This document shows positions 17,900 through 26,082 of a stretch of DNA of 64,000 nucleotides, piece after piece. Position 1 is the first letter of the stretch. Every line of letters starts with the position of its first letter. The stretch is from Bacillus sp. AFS073361 (GTDB lineage Bacteria; Bacillota; Bacilli; Bacillales; Cytobacillaceae). The notes under the pieces were generated by a model. That model did not search any database. It was not told where the DNA came from and saw nothing but the letters and a program-made list of their open reading frames with translations. A program made the translations under genes and the position numbers. The stretch covers positions 61,414 to 125,413 of the forward strand of contig NZ_NUZU01000007.1 of NCBI RefSeq assembly GCF_002567005.1, read 5' to 3'.

Positions 17900-18163
17900 A
17901 TGACATTTATGCTGAGGGGGAAAGACAAACCATTTGTCGATTCCTCCCTAATCCAAAAGGGTGAGAGAGACACTACATTTGCCCCAACAGTCAATTACTG
18001 CAGCCATTGCGGTCAGTCGATGAGCGACTCGCGCAGTTTCATTACGGAATATTGGAGATCAGAGCAAAATGTATATTTTTGCTGGTGCCATTCTTGCGGG
18101 TACCTTTGGGAGTCAGCAGAGGTAAAGCAACTGACAACAATGGAGCTGGAAGAAGAAGATTAA
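17900..18163 (+). CDS. Small zinc-ribbon protein of unknown function
   Basis: 87 residues, starting two bases after the oxygenase stop (TAATAATG), so translationally coupled to it. It contains C34-x2-C37 and C63-x2-C66 (with C61 adjacent) and aromatic residues between them, a zinc-ribbon or rubredoxin-like four-cysteine site, and an acidic C-terminus. It occupies the position where a reductase component would be expected, but has no flavin or [2Fe-2S] motif. I do not recognise the family. An assembly or electron-transfer partner of the oxygenase is a guess. Confidence 0.7.
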   Translation: MTFMLRGKDKPFVDSSLIQKGERDTTFAPTVNYCSHCGQSMSDSRSFITEYWRSEQNVYFCWCHSCGYLWESAEVKQLTTMELEEED

Positions 18164-18262
18164 GGTTTTTTTGGATACGCCTTGGAAGGTGTAATCCTCT
18201 ATATGTTTTTGAAAGCGATTCCAGTAATAAGGACTGAGAACCAAAAAACAGGGGGCGAAATC

Positions 18263-19345
18263 GTGAAAAATACTAAATTTTCTAAATGGGGTCTTACAAT
18301 CATTGGCTGTACGTTGTTAACTGGAATGGTGGCATGTTCCAACGGTGAGTCGACTCAAAAATCAAACTCTTCACCAGCTGCAAATACTGGAACTGTGAAA
18401 AGCCAGCCAGTTGATAAAACAGACACCAATGCCATAAAAGTGACATTGGCTGGCGGTTCAGTAGGCGGTTTTTGGTCCGGTCTTGGTCAAGTCGTTTCCA
18501 AATCATTCGCTGACAGTTATCCGGGATCAGCGGCAACCTATGAACCAGGGAGCGGTGCTGGAAATATTAAGTTAGTCGATGAGGGACAAGTTGAGCTTGG
18601 GCTTATTCAAGATGTGGAAGGGATTGCAGCAATCAAAGGGTTACCACCGTTTGCCCAGAAATATGAAAATATGCACGCGATTGGAAGTATCTACCAAAAT
18701 GCATCCATGCAGATATCCGTCCGTGATGCCTTTGCGAAAAAGTACAAAGTTAAAAGTTTGAAGGATATAGCTGAGAAAAAAGTCCCTGCAAGGATTGCGA
18801 TTAATCAACAAGGAAACCTGAACTCCTTGGCAGCCAATACAGCACTTGAAGCAAACGGAATTACAGATGAAAAATTGAAAGATTGGGGAGGATCCCTCAC
18901 ATGGGAAGGCAGTTCACAGCGTTGGGAAGCAATGGGAAGTAACCGAATGGATATTACCATTGACTTTGTTTTTGCTCCAGACGCGAAAGTGCAAGAAAAT
19001 GCAGTTCAGACTGACCTTCAGCTTTGGTCTGTTAATCAGGATACCATCGATACTCTAGGCAAAGAGTGGAGGTTAAATGCATACACCATTCCAAAAGGAA
19101 CCTATCAATTTCAGAAGGAAGATGTACAGACAGTGGGAATCAACGGGATTATTTTAGTCAGCGACAAAGTCAGTGCTACCGATCAATACAAGATGGCCAA
19201 GTCATTAGTTGACAACCTAAAGAACATTCAAGCTCTACACCCGGCTGTGAAAAACATGACAGCAGAAAATCTGGCAGATACTGGAGCGATTCCATTAGCT
19301 CCAGGAGCAGAAGCATTCTATAAAGAAATTGGGGCTATTAAGTAA
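18263..19345 (+). CDS. TAXI-type TRAP transporter solute-binding lipoprotein
   Basis: A 360-residue extracytoplasmic binding protein. The GTG at 18263 follows AGGGGGCG and gives a lipoprotein signal (basic n-region, LTIIGCTLLTGMVAC, Cys25); upstream in-frame codons lack this. The mature part has the TAXI pattern (TLAGGSVGGFWSGLGQVVSKSF, GSGAGNIKLVDEGQVELGLIQD). It delivers an organic acid, probably the aromatic carboxylate used by the cluster, to the membrane component encoded next. Confidence 0.87.
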   Translation: MKNTKFSKWGLTIIGCTLLTGMVACSNGESTQKSNSSPAANTGTVKSQPVDKTDTNAIKVTLAGGSVGGFWSGLGQVVSKSFADSYPGSAATYEPGSGAGNIKLVDEGQVELGLIQDVEGIAAIKGLPPFAQKYENMHAIGSIYQNASMQISVRDAFAKKYKVKSLKDIAEKKVPARIAINQQGNLNSLAANTALEANGITDEKLKDWGGSLTWEGSSQRWEAMGSNRMDITIDFVFAPDAKVQENAVQTDLQLWSVNQDTIDTLGKEWRLNAYTIPKGTYQFQKEDVQTVGINGIILVSDKVSATDQYKMAKSLVDNLKNIQALHPAVKNMTAENLADTGAIPLAPGAEAFYKEIGAIK

Positions 19346-19392
19346 TTTCTAATATCTGACCATTTGCATGAATCGAGGAAGGTGGGAGTTAA

Positions 19393-21360
19393 TTGGGTTC
19401 TCAAAAAGTTGAAAAAGAAATGGGACTATTCCGGGCATTTTTTAAGGAAGGCAACCGAAGAGTCCTAACCGGTTTCTTTCGTAAAATGATTTTAACGATG
19501 GCTATTATTTTGACTATCTTTGAAGTATGGCTTGGAGCAATTGGAACAATGGATCTATATCAATATACCACTGTATTTTATCCTTTAGTTTTAACCGCTG
19601 CCTTCCTGCAATTTAGTTCGACGAAGAGAGTGAAAGGGCAGAAGCCAACATGGCTGGATATTTTTATGGCTGCAATGTCACTTGGTATTGGTGTTTACTT
19701 CTTAATAAATATTGAACTTTATTTGAAGCGTATCCCATTATTTAATCCGTTAACCCCGTTAGAAATGGCAATAGGAATTGCGACGGTACTATTAACACTC
19801 GAAGCAACAAGACGGACATTGGGTTTTACACTTACTTCTGTAGTCCTCGTTATTTTAGCCTACGTTTTTTGGGGGCAGTATATTCCTGGCGCGTATTCTC
19901 ATCGCGTAATAGACTATAATCACTTTTTAGATGATATGGTCTACACAACGAATGGAGTTTTTGGTACACCGCTTGGCGTGGCAGCAACCTATGTTTTTCT
20001 ATTTGTTTTGTTCGGCGCGTTTTTTACTGCAGCTGGAGGGGGAGAGTTTTTCTTCCGTTTAGCGGCAACCATTTCAGGCAGAAGTGTTGGTGGACCTGCC
20101 AAAATTACGGTTATCACATCCGGAATGTTTGGGATGATATCTGGCAGTCCGACTGCAGATGTGTTAACCACAGGATCGATTAATATTCCTACGATGAAAA
20201 AGATGGGTTATTCACCCGTATTTGCTGGAGGAGTGGAATCAGCCGCTTCCACAGGTGGCAGCATTTTGCCGCCGATCATGGGTTCCGCTGCCTTTTTGAT
20301 GTCTGAATATGCAGGAATCAGCTATGGTGCAATCGTGATAGCGGCGACAGTTCCTGCTTTACTCTACTATTTAGGAATCTTTTTACAGGTGCATTTCCGT
20401 TCCATCAAACAAAATATGCCTACGTTAAAAGAGGAAGAGATCCCCAAAATAAGCGATGTGTTTAAAGAAGGCTGGATCTACCTAGTTCCTCTCGTATTCT
20501 TGGTAATTGGCATTATGAACGGAATGACCGCTTCCTTGGCTGCTGTATTGGCAACGGCAATTGTCATTGTGTGCAGCTGGGTAAAACCAGAATATCGGAT
20601 CGGGTATAAAAAATTGATCCTAATTTTTGAAGAAGTGATTGAACGAATGGTCCCTGTGACCATGGCCTGTGCAGCAGCTGGAATACTGATTGATGGAATT
20701 ATGCTGACAGGTCTTGCCTCCAAGTTTGGAACATTAATTTTCTCGCTAACAGCTGGAAGTCTATTCTTAACATTAGTAGCCACGGCAGTTTTATGTGTTA
20801 TTTTTGGAATGGGGATGCCTGTTTCTTCTGCGTATATCTTGACGGCAGTGTTAGCAGCACCATTATTGATCAATATGGATATACCTGCGTTGAACGCCCA
20901 TCTATTTATCGTGTACTACTCCTGCTTATCGGCTATCACTCCTCCTGTGGCAGTGGCGGCATTTGCAGCTTCAAGTATCGCACAGGCGGACCCGGTAAAA
21001 ATTGGTCTGAATGCTTGTAAACTAGCGATTGTCGCTTTTATTTTACCGTTTATTTTTGTCTATGATCCAGGAATCCTTTTAAAAGGTACATGGTGGGATA
21101 TCGCTTCCAGTATCGTATTGTCAGTGATTGGCGTTATTGCGATTGCTGCTGCTGTGGAAGGCTGGTATAAAGCAAGAATGAACAAGTTGGAACAAGTGAT
21201 CTTATTAGTGGGCGGCATCTTACTAATTGCACCGGGGTTGATTAGTGACGTAATAGGACTCATTATTACTGTTACGATTTTAAGTGTGAATCGAATAAAA
21301 GCTAAGAAGAGCCTAAACCCAGATAAGAATACAGAGGATGTCAATATTCTTGAAGCATAA
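19393..21360 (+). CDS. TRAP transporter fused 4TM/12TM permease (TAXI type)
   Basis: A 655-residue membrane protein combining the small (DctQ-like) and large (DctM-like) TRAP subunits. DctM signatures include TSGMFGMISGSPTADVLTTGSINIPTMKKMGY, ESAASTGGSILPPIMGSAAFLM and CLSAITPPVAVAAFAAS. It starts at TTG behind GGAAGGTGGGAG; an ATG ten codons later is possible. It pairs with the preceding binding protein for sodium- or proton-driven uptake. A terminator lies just after its stop. Confidence 0.88.
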   Translation: MGSQKVEKEMGLFRAFFKEGNRRVLTGFFRKMILTMAIILTIFEVWLGAIGTMDLYQYTTVFYPLVLTAAFLQFSSTKRVKGQKPTWLDIFMAAMSLGIGVYFLINIELYLKRIPLFNPLTPLEMAIGIATVLLTLEATRRTLGFTLTSVVLVILAYVFWGQYIPGAYSHRVIDYNHFLDDMVYTTNGVFGTPLGVAATYVFLFVLFGAFFTAAGGGEFFFRLAATISGRSVGGPAKITVITSGMFGMISGSPTADVLTTGSINIPTMKKMGYSPVFAGGVESAASTGGSILPPIMGSAAFLMSEYAGISYGAIVIAATVPALLYYLGIFLQVHFRSIKQNMPTLKEEEIPKISDVFKEGWIYLVPLVFLVIGIMNGMTASLAAVLATAIVIVCSWVKPEYRIGYKKLILIFEEVIERMVPVTMACAAAGILIDGIMLTGLASKFGTLIFSLTAGSLFLTLVATAVLCVIFGMGMPVSSAYILTAVLAAPLLINMDIPALNAHLFIVYYSCLSAITPPVAVAAFAASSIAQADPVKIGLNACKLAIVAFILPFIFVYDPGILLKGTWWDIASSIVLSVIGVIAIAAAVEGWYKARMNKLEQVILLVGGILLIAPGLISDVIGLIITVTILSVNRIKAKKSLNPDKNTEDVNILEA

Positions 21361-21372
21361 GCGGTAATATGT

Positions 21373-21402
21373 GTCTCCAGATTAAAACCTGGAGACTTTT
21401 TA
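21373..21402 (+). terminator. Intra-operon terminator after the TRAP permease
   Basis: GTCTCCAG-N8-CTGGAGAC followed by TTTTTAT, located before the ribosome site of the hydrolase gene. Partial read-through would lower hydrolase expression. Confidence 0.8.
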
Positions 21403-21419
21403 TGATAAGGAGGCTTGAA

Positions 21420-22097
21420 ATGAGTGAAGTGAAACAATATTGTTGGCATGATGTGATAGATTCTGACACGAGGGATATTTATCAATCATATGAACGGGTA
21501 ACGTTCATTGGAATGAAGCCTGCTGTGCTTCTGATCGATCTTTATAATCTGGTCTACGAAGGTGGTTCTTTGCCTGTAAAAGATGTGGTGAAAAAGTATC
21601 CAAGTTCGTGCGGGATTCATGCTTGGAATGCCATTGAGCCAACAAAACAATTGATTTCATTGGCTAGAAGTCATCAAATACCATTGATTTACTCCACACA
21701 AGGTACAAATCGCATTCAAGCAACAAATAGGCAGCGAAATGTTGTACATGATAACTCTTATGAAATACATGAAGCTTTCCAACTAGCACCAACCGATATT
21801 ATCATTCAAAAGGAACGCGCCAGTTGTTTTTTTGGAACTCCATTGATCGCTTACCTAACTAGGATGGACATTGATTCTTTAATTATTTGCGGTGAAAGCA
21901 CAAGTGGATGTGTTCGAGCTACGGCTGTAGATGCTTATTCTTACGGATTTCATCCGGTTATAGTAGAAGAATGTACATTTGACCGAAGTATTATTTCTCA
22001 TAAAGTAAGCTTGTTTGACCTTCACCATAAATATGCAGATGTTATGAGCCTTGGTGAGGTGAAAGGGCATCTTGATTTAAGATTGAGTGCGTTCTAA
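21420..22097 (+). CDS. Isochorismatase-family cysteine hydrolase
   Basis: 225 residues from the ATG behind AAGGAGG; in-frame codons upstream fall in the terminator. The cysteine-hydrolase triad is visible: Asp40 (VLLIDLYN), Lys131 (IIIQKERASCFFGTPL) and Cys164 (ICGESTSGCVRATAVDAYSYGF). The family includes N-carbamoylsarcosine and maleamate amidohydrolases. In this cluster it may hydrolyse an amide or imide-type aromatic or ring-cleavage intermediate, which is inference. Cytoplasmic. Confidence 0.8.
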   Translation: MSEVKQYCWHDVIDSDTRDIYQSYERVTFIGMKPAVLLIDLYNLVYEGGSLPVKDVVKKYPSSCGIHAWNAIEPTKQLISLARSHQIPLIYSTQGTNRIQATNRQRNVVHDNSYEIHEAFQLAPTDIIIQKERASCFFGTPLIAYLTRMDIDSLIICGESTSGCVRATAVDAYSYGFHPVIVEECTFDRSIISHKVSLFDLHHKYADVMSLGEVKGHLDLRLSAF

Positions 22098-22331
22098 AAA
22101 TCAGTCGAACCTAGTTCACTCTTTATATATTAAACTACTGTGGTAATGATAATCCACAGCTCTGGTCCTAAAAGGGTTTTTGATTGATTACCCGTTCATT
22201 TCCAAAAGCAGTAGTAACTCTTACCCATAAAAACATGATAAACTATTATGTATATATAGTTTAATTTAGGTATTTTCTTGCGTAGGAGGTAAGTGTTGGT
22301 ACATATTGGTTTTAGAGACGGAGGAGTTTTG

Positions 22332-23126
22332 ATGAAAGAATCAATTCAAACAGTACAATCTGTGGAAAGAGCTTTGAGAATTATGGAATGTTTTACACTT
22401 GAAAATCCGCAAAAATCATTAGGTGAACTGGCCGCCGAAACGAATTTGTCAAAAAGCACCATTTATCGCTTGCTTGCTACACTGGCGATATGCGGCTACA
22501 TAAAACAGGATAAACAAACCCAAAAATACAGTTTAGGGTTTAAGCTATTTAATTTAGGTGCTGTGGTGAGTGGAAATATGTCTTTAAGGGACACAGCATT
22601 ACCGTTTATGAAAAGGCTATCTGAAGAATTGTCAGAAACAATTGATCTAAATATTATTGAAGCAGATCAACGAGTGTGCATTGAAATGGTGGAAAGTTCA
22701 GAGGAAATTCGTAATATTGTCAAAGTTGGCCAGCGTAATGTTTTATGGACAGGGGCTTCCGGTAAAATCCTGCTAGCAAACCTGGAGGAAACCGAACGTA
22801 AGAGAATTATTGCCGATGCGAAAAAGCTTAATCAATTGCCTGTAGAGGAAATCGTATTAGAAAATGAGCTTGAGATTATTCGCAAACAAGGATTCGTTCT
22901 CTCTATTGATGATCGACTTAAAGGTTCATTTGCGATTGCTTCACCCGTTTTCGATCATACTAGAAGACTTATTGGTGGATTAACAGCAGCTGGGCCAATC
23001 CATCGATTATCAGAAGATCGAAAGCCATTTATTATTAAGCAAGTTATGTATACTGCTTACAAGATTTCAGAATCCATGGGAGACAGTGGTGCGCAAAGTC
23101 GCTTCAACATGCAAATAACACAGTAA
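22332..23126 (+). CDS. IclR-family transcriptional regulator
   Basis: 264 residues from the ATG behind GGAGGAG (an earlier in-frame start lacks this). The N-terminal winged helix (about 10-70: TVQSVERALRIMECFT..LGELAAETNLSKSTIYRLLATL) and C-terminal effector GAF-like domain (GASGKILLA, GSFAIASPVFDH..IGGLTAAGP) are typical. It sits between the catabolic operon and the Pht4-like gene. Three local promoters carry one shared IclR-style palindrome, so it is the likely local regulator. The effector is probably the aromatic acid or a metabolite. Confidence 0.88.
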   Translation: MKESIQTVQSVERALRIMECFTLENPQKSLGELAAETNLSKSTIYRLLATLAICGYIKQDKQTQKYSLGFKLFNLGAVVSGNMSLRDTALPFMKRLSEELSETIDLNIIEADQRVCIEMVESSEEIRNIVKVGQRNVLWTGASGKILLANLEETERKRIIADAKKLNQLPVEEIVLENELEIIRKQGFVLSIDDRLKGSFAIASPVFDHTRRLIGGLTAAGPIHRLSEDRKPFIIKQVMYTAYKISESMGDSGAQSRFNMQITQ

Positions 23127-23138
23127 TTAACGATAAAA

Positions 23139-23186
23139 AACTGTACGGATACAAAGTTAGATTGGTATTCGTGCAGTTTTATTTTA
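23139..23186 (+). terminator. Terminator after the IclR gene
   Basis: AACTGTACGGATAC pairs with GTATTCGTGCAGTT (14 bp, two wobbles), followed by TTATTTTATTTT. Confidence 0.8.
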
Positions 23187-23210
23187 TTTTCAGAATATTT
23201 ATAACAATCA

Positions 23211-23240
23211 TTGAAAACAAATTCAAAAAAATGCTATAAT
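23211..23240 (+). promoter_or_regulatory. Sigma-A promoter of the Pht4-like gene
   Basis: TTGAAA, 18-bp spacer, TATAAT. Confidence 0.75.
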
Positions 23241-23259
23241 TTTCTTAAGCTAATAAAAT

Positions 23260-23282
23260 GGAATGCGTTCCGTATTGTGAAA
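23260..23282. promoter_or_regulatory. IclR-type operator, copy C
   Basis: GGAATGCGTTCC overlaps TTCCGTATTGTGAAA, with the same internal spacing as copies A and B. It starts 20 bp after the -10 box. Confidence 0.78.
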
Positions 23283-23330
23283 AAAAGATGAAAAAGTTTT
23301 CAACTAATCACAAATGAAAGGAATGATATA

Positions 23331-24557
23331 ATGATGAATTTTCAAGATCATCCGTATTTGCTCCGCATAGGGATTGTCGGATTGGGAAATGCGGGTAGTG
23401 CCCTGCTTCCAAGTATTGCAAAACACCCAAATGTAAAGGTTACAGCAGCAAGCGGTAGAAATGAAGAACGGTTGAAGAAGTTTGCTGGGGATTATCAGGC
23501 TGAGTATTACTTGAGTGTAGAGGACTTATGTCAAAGTGAGCAGGTTGATGCTGTTTACATAGCAAGTCCGACGGAATTTCATGTAGAACATGTGAGAATT
23601 GCAACGCAATATAAAAAACATATTATTGTTGAAAAGCCTTTAGCAGTATCAGTTGAAGAGGCTGATTTGCTTATTCAGGCTGCTGAACAGGCGGGTATTC
23701 ATATGATCGTCGGACATTCGTTTAGTTTTGAACCGCCTATACGAAAGATAAGAGAAATTATTGAAAAAGGTACGCTTGGGAAGGTGCGGATGATTAACAA
23801 TTGGTATTATAATGACTGGATGTACCGTCCGCGTACACCTGAAGAGCTAGATACAGAGCTCGGTGGTGGTGTAACCTATCGACAGGGTTCTCACCAGTTT
23901 GATGTTATTCGATATATTGGCGGAGGTATGCTTAGAAGTGTCCGTGCAATGGCTGGTCGGTGGGATGAATCTCGTCCGACAGAAGGGGCCCATGCAGCCT
24001 TTTTAGAATTTGAAGATGGGACTGCAGCAACTGCTGTTTATAATGGATATGATCATTTTTTAACTGCGGAACTTACGTTTGGAATTGGTGAAGGTGGTCC
24101 ATCACAAAGGAATCAAGGCTACGGGTCTTCTCGTAAAGCTATTCAGCAATTGAGCAGCAGTGAGGAGGAAAGGAGGTTAAAAAGTCTAAAAGGATACGGT
24201 GGAAAACATGCAAAAAACTATGATCAAGAAAAAGCTCATCAGCCGTTTTTTGGATTAACGGTTGTTAGTTGTGAGCGGGGCGACATCCGTCAATCACCGA
24301 ATGGGTTGTACGTTTACGGAGAAAGCGATAAAGTGGAGATTCAGCTTGGGAATGAAACCGGTCGGGATGTAATGATTGCCGAGCTATATGATGCGGTTGC
24401 CTTTGATAAGCCTCCTATTCATGATGGTAAATGGGGCAAAGCAAATTTAGAAGTTTGTCAAGCAGTCCTGAAATCTGCCAGGGAACGTAAGGAAATTTAC
24501 CTGAAGCATCAAGTAGCTATTAACTCATCTAAGCAAATAGCGAGAAATAAATATTGA
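23331..24557 (+). CDS. Gfo/Idh/MocA oxidoreductase, Pht4-like dihydrodiol dehydrogenase
   Basis: 408 residues. The N-terminal Rossmann fold (GIVGLGNAGSALLPSIAKHP, 13-32) and EKPLAVSVEEAD are the Gfo/Idh/MocA signature. The middle (RPRTPEELDTELGGGVTYRQGSHQFDVIRYIGGG, about 165-198) and the length resemble Pht4, the NAD-dependent 4,5-dihydro-4,5-dihydroxyphthalate dehydrogenase. It would rearomatise the Rieske product to a dihydroxy compound for the decarboxylases. Its own operator copy C joins it to the same regulon although it lies behind the IclR gene. Sugar or inositol dehydrogenase is the less likely alternative. Confidence 0.75.
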   Translation: MMNFQDHPYLLRIGIVGLGNAGSALLPSIAKHPNVKVTAASGRNEERLKKFAGDYQAEYYLSVEDLCQSEQVDAVYIASPTEFHVEHVRIATQYKKHIIVEKPLAVSVEEADLLIQAAEQAGIHMIVGHSFSFEPPIRKIREIIEKGTLGKVRMINNWYYNDWMYRPRTPEELDTELGGGVTYRQGSHQFDVIRYIGGGMLRSVRAMAGRWDESRPTEGAHAAFLEFEDGTAATAVYNGYDHFLTAELTFGIGEGGPSQRNQGYGSSRKAIQQLSSSEEERRLKSLKGYGGKHAKNYDQEKAHQPFFGLTVVSCERGDIRQSPNGLYVYGESDKVEIQLGNETGRDVMIAELYDAVAFDKPPIHDGKWGKANLEVCQAVLKSARERKEIYLKHQVAINSSKQIARNKY

Positions 24558-24584
24558 TAAAAATTTGGAAAAGGGTGCAAGACG

Positions 24585-24612
24585 AGCTTCAACACACCAG
24601 GTGTTGAAGCTT
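24585..24612 (+). terminator. Hairpin after the Pht4-like gene
   Basis: AGCTTCAACAC-N5-GTGTTGAAGCT, a perfect 11-bp stem. The following T tract is interrupted, so termination may be partial. Confidence 0.6.
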
Positions 24613-24640
24613 GTTATCCTTTATTTGAGGTGAGGGAAGG

Positions 24641-25861
24641 GTGGTTCTTTCTTACTTTTTAATCATTCAAACGTTAATTTCTATTGCAGTGCAGGGAACA
24701 CGACCAATTGTTTCTTTATTTGCCGATTCACAAGGTATATCCGTGAGTGTCATTGGAATTTTGGTTTCGGCTTATGCATTTTTTCCAATGCTTTTTGCCG
24801 TTAAAGCTGGGAAGTGGCTGGATGCATACGGCGCTCGGCATATGTGTTTGTTAGGAAGTATTGGTTTGTTAGTGTCTGTATTGATTCCGATCATCATCCC
24901 GATTGTTCCAACACTTTTTTTTTCGCAATTACTAATGGGGTTTTCGCAAATTTGCTGTCTCATTTCATTGCAAAAAACGGTTGGAAACCTTCCAGGGAAC
25001 CAGGATAATCTTATTGCTATGTTTAGCCTAACAGGTTCGCTAGGCGAGCTAATCGGGCCCCTCGCAAGCGGGTTTGGGTATGAATACGTTGGTTTTCGCT
25101 TTACGTTCGCCATGGCTGCTGTAATTGTCGGTATCGTCTTAATCAGCTGCTTGCTTGTACCAATTAAATTCTGGAAAAGTGCACTTGCCTCTAGAATAGA
25201 AAAAGCGGGTAATAAAACATCCTCATGGAAAATGCTAAAACATGTTAATTTACGGAAAGCACTTATTATCAGCGGGTTAGTATTGTATTCAAAAGATCTT
25301 TTTGTGGCTTATTTTCCTGTTTTGGGTACTGGAGTCGGAATGAACGCTAGCAGCATCGGGATCGTTTTATCCCTTGTGGCCGCATCATCTATTGGAGTTC
25401 GTCTCATACAATTTCGCCTATTGCAAATCTTTGGGCGGGGTAAAATTTTAACCTCCACATTGATAATCAGCGGGCTTTCTTTTATGTTATTGAATGTAAG
25501 TGATTTTCCAGTTCTCTACGGACTCATCGCTGTCTTTCTAGGGATTGGGTTAGGATTAGGGCAGCCCCTTAGTCTGGCTTATGCAATGAAGGTAAGTCCG
25601 CTAGATAAGCAGGGAGAAGTATTGGGCTTACGGTTGACCTTTAACCGATCTTCCCAGTTCGTCTCGCCCTTTTTCTTTGGGGCAGTGGGAAGAATAGCCG
25701 GGGTTTCAGCTATTTTTATGGTATCCGGGATTGTCCTCCTTTTAGGAGCTTTTTTTACTCGATTGCAGAAGGTGGAAAATGGAAATGCACATGATAGTAT
25801 GAGTGATTTATCTTTTTCATCTAGAGATGAAAAAGAAAGACTAGCGAAAAAAACAAATTAA
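24641..25861 (+). CDS. MFS transporter
   Basis: A 406-residue, 12-helix major facilitator. GTG start behind GAGGTGAGGGAAGG. The loop 2-3 motif (GKWLDAYGARHMCLLG, about 62-77) and ELIGPLASGFGYEYVGFRFTF are visible; the C-terminus is hydrophilic. It lies after the Pht4-like gene and before the scarred dioxygenase. An aromatic-acid transporter or exporter is possible; the substrate is not determined. Confidence 0.8.
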   Translation: MVLSYFLIIQTLISIAVQGTRPIVSLFADSQGISVSVIGILVSAYAFFPMLFAVKAGKWLDAYGARHMCLLGSIGLLVSVLIPIIIPIVPTLFFSQLLMGFSQICCLISLQKTVGNLPGNQDNLIAMFSLTGSLGELIGPLASGFGYEYVGFRFTFAMAAVIVGIVLISCLLVPIKFWKSALASRIEKAGNKTSSWKMLKHVNLRKALIISGLVLYSKDLFVAYFPVLGTGVGMNASSIGIVLSLVAASSIGVRLIQFRLLQIFGRGKILTSTLIISGLSFMLLNVSDFPVLYGLIAVFLGIGLGLGQPLSLAYAMKVSPLDKQGEVLGLRLTFNRSSQFVSPFFFGAVGRIAGVSAIFMVSGIVLLLGAFFTRLQKVENGNAHDSMSDLSFSSRDEKERLAKKTN

Positions 25862-25932
25862 AACATATCTCAAAATAAATAGGGGCAAAATTCTTCTAAT
25901 GTTTGAACTGATGTGAAATTCTTTAAATGGAA

Positions 25933-25980
25933 AAATTGTTAATAAAAATGCACTAATAGATGTACCAGCAAGGAGTAGCG
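25933..25980 (-). pseudogene. Short remnant similar to the downstream membrane-protein gene
   Basis: Bases 25951-25971 match 28719-28739 at 20 of 21 positions (CACTAATAGATGTACCAGCA core) and the similarity extends weakly to 25933. On the minus strand it would encode AGTSIS, the same peptide as in the 27943-29088 product. No open frame of useful length surrounds it. Confidence 0.4.
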
Positions 25981-25988
25981 TCATATAA

Positions 25989-26032
25989 AAAATCCCAAAT
26001 TATCACAATTTAAAATTGAGAATTTGGGATTT
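25989..26032 (-). terminator. Terminator for the leftward dioxygenase remnant
   Basis: AAATCCCAAATT and AATTTGGGATTT form a 12-bp stem, with a second CAATT/AATTG pairing inside. On the minus strand it is followed by a TTTTTTATA tract. Confidence 0.8.
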
Positions 26033-26082
26033 GTCGTTCTTCTATGAGTGAATGATATGTGGGGTGGTGGCAGGAAACTAAG

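Noticed and set aside
17900..18163. Small cysteine protein as a [2Fe-2S] ferredoxin
   Set aside because: Cysteine spacing (CxxC...CxCxxC) does not match plant-type or Rieske ferredoxins; a zinc ribbon is more likely.
22138..22159. CTGTGG-N10-CCACAG hairpin after the isochorismatase gene as a terminator
   Set aside because: Short stem and no U tract directly behind it.
22240..22262. AAACTAT-N9-ATAGTTT dyad upstream of the IclR gene as a fourth IclR operator
   Set aside because: It does not share the GGAA/TTCC half-sites of the three good copies; probably an AT-rich coincidence.
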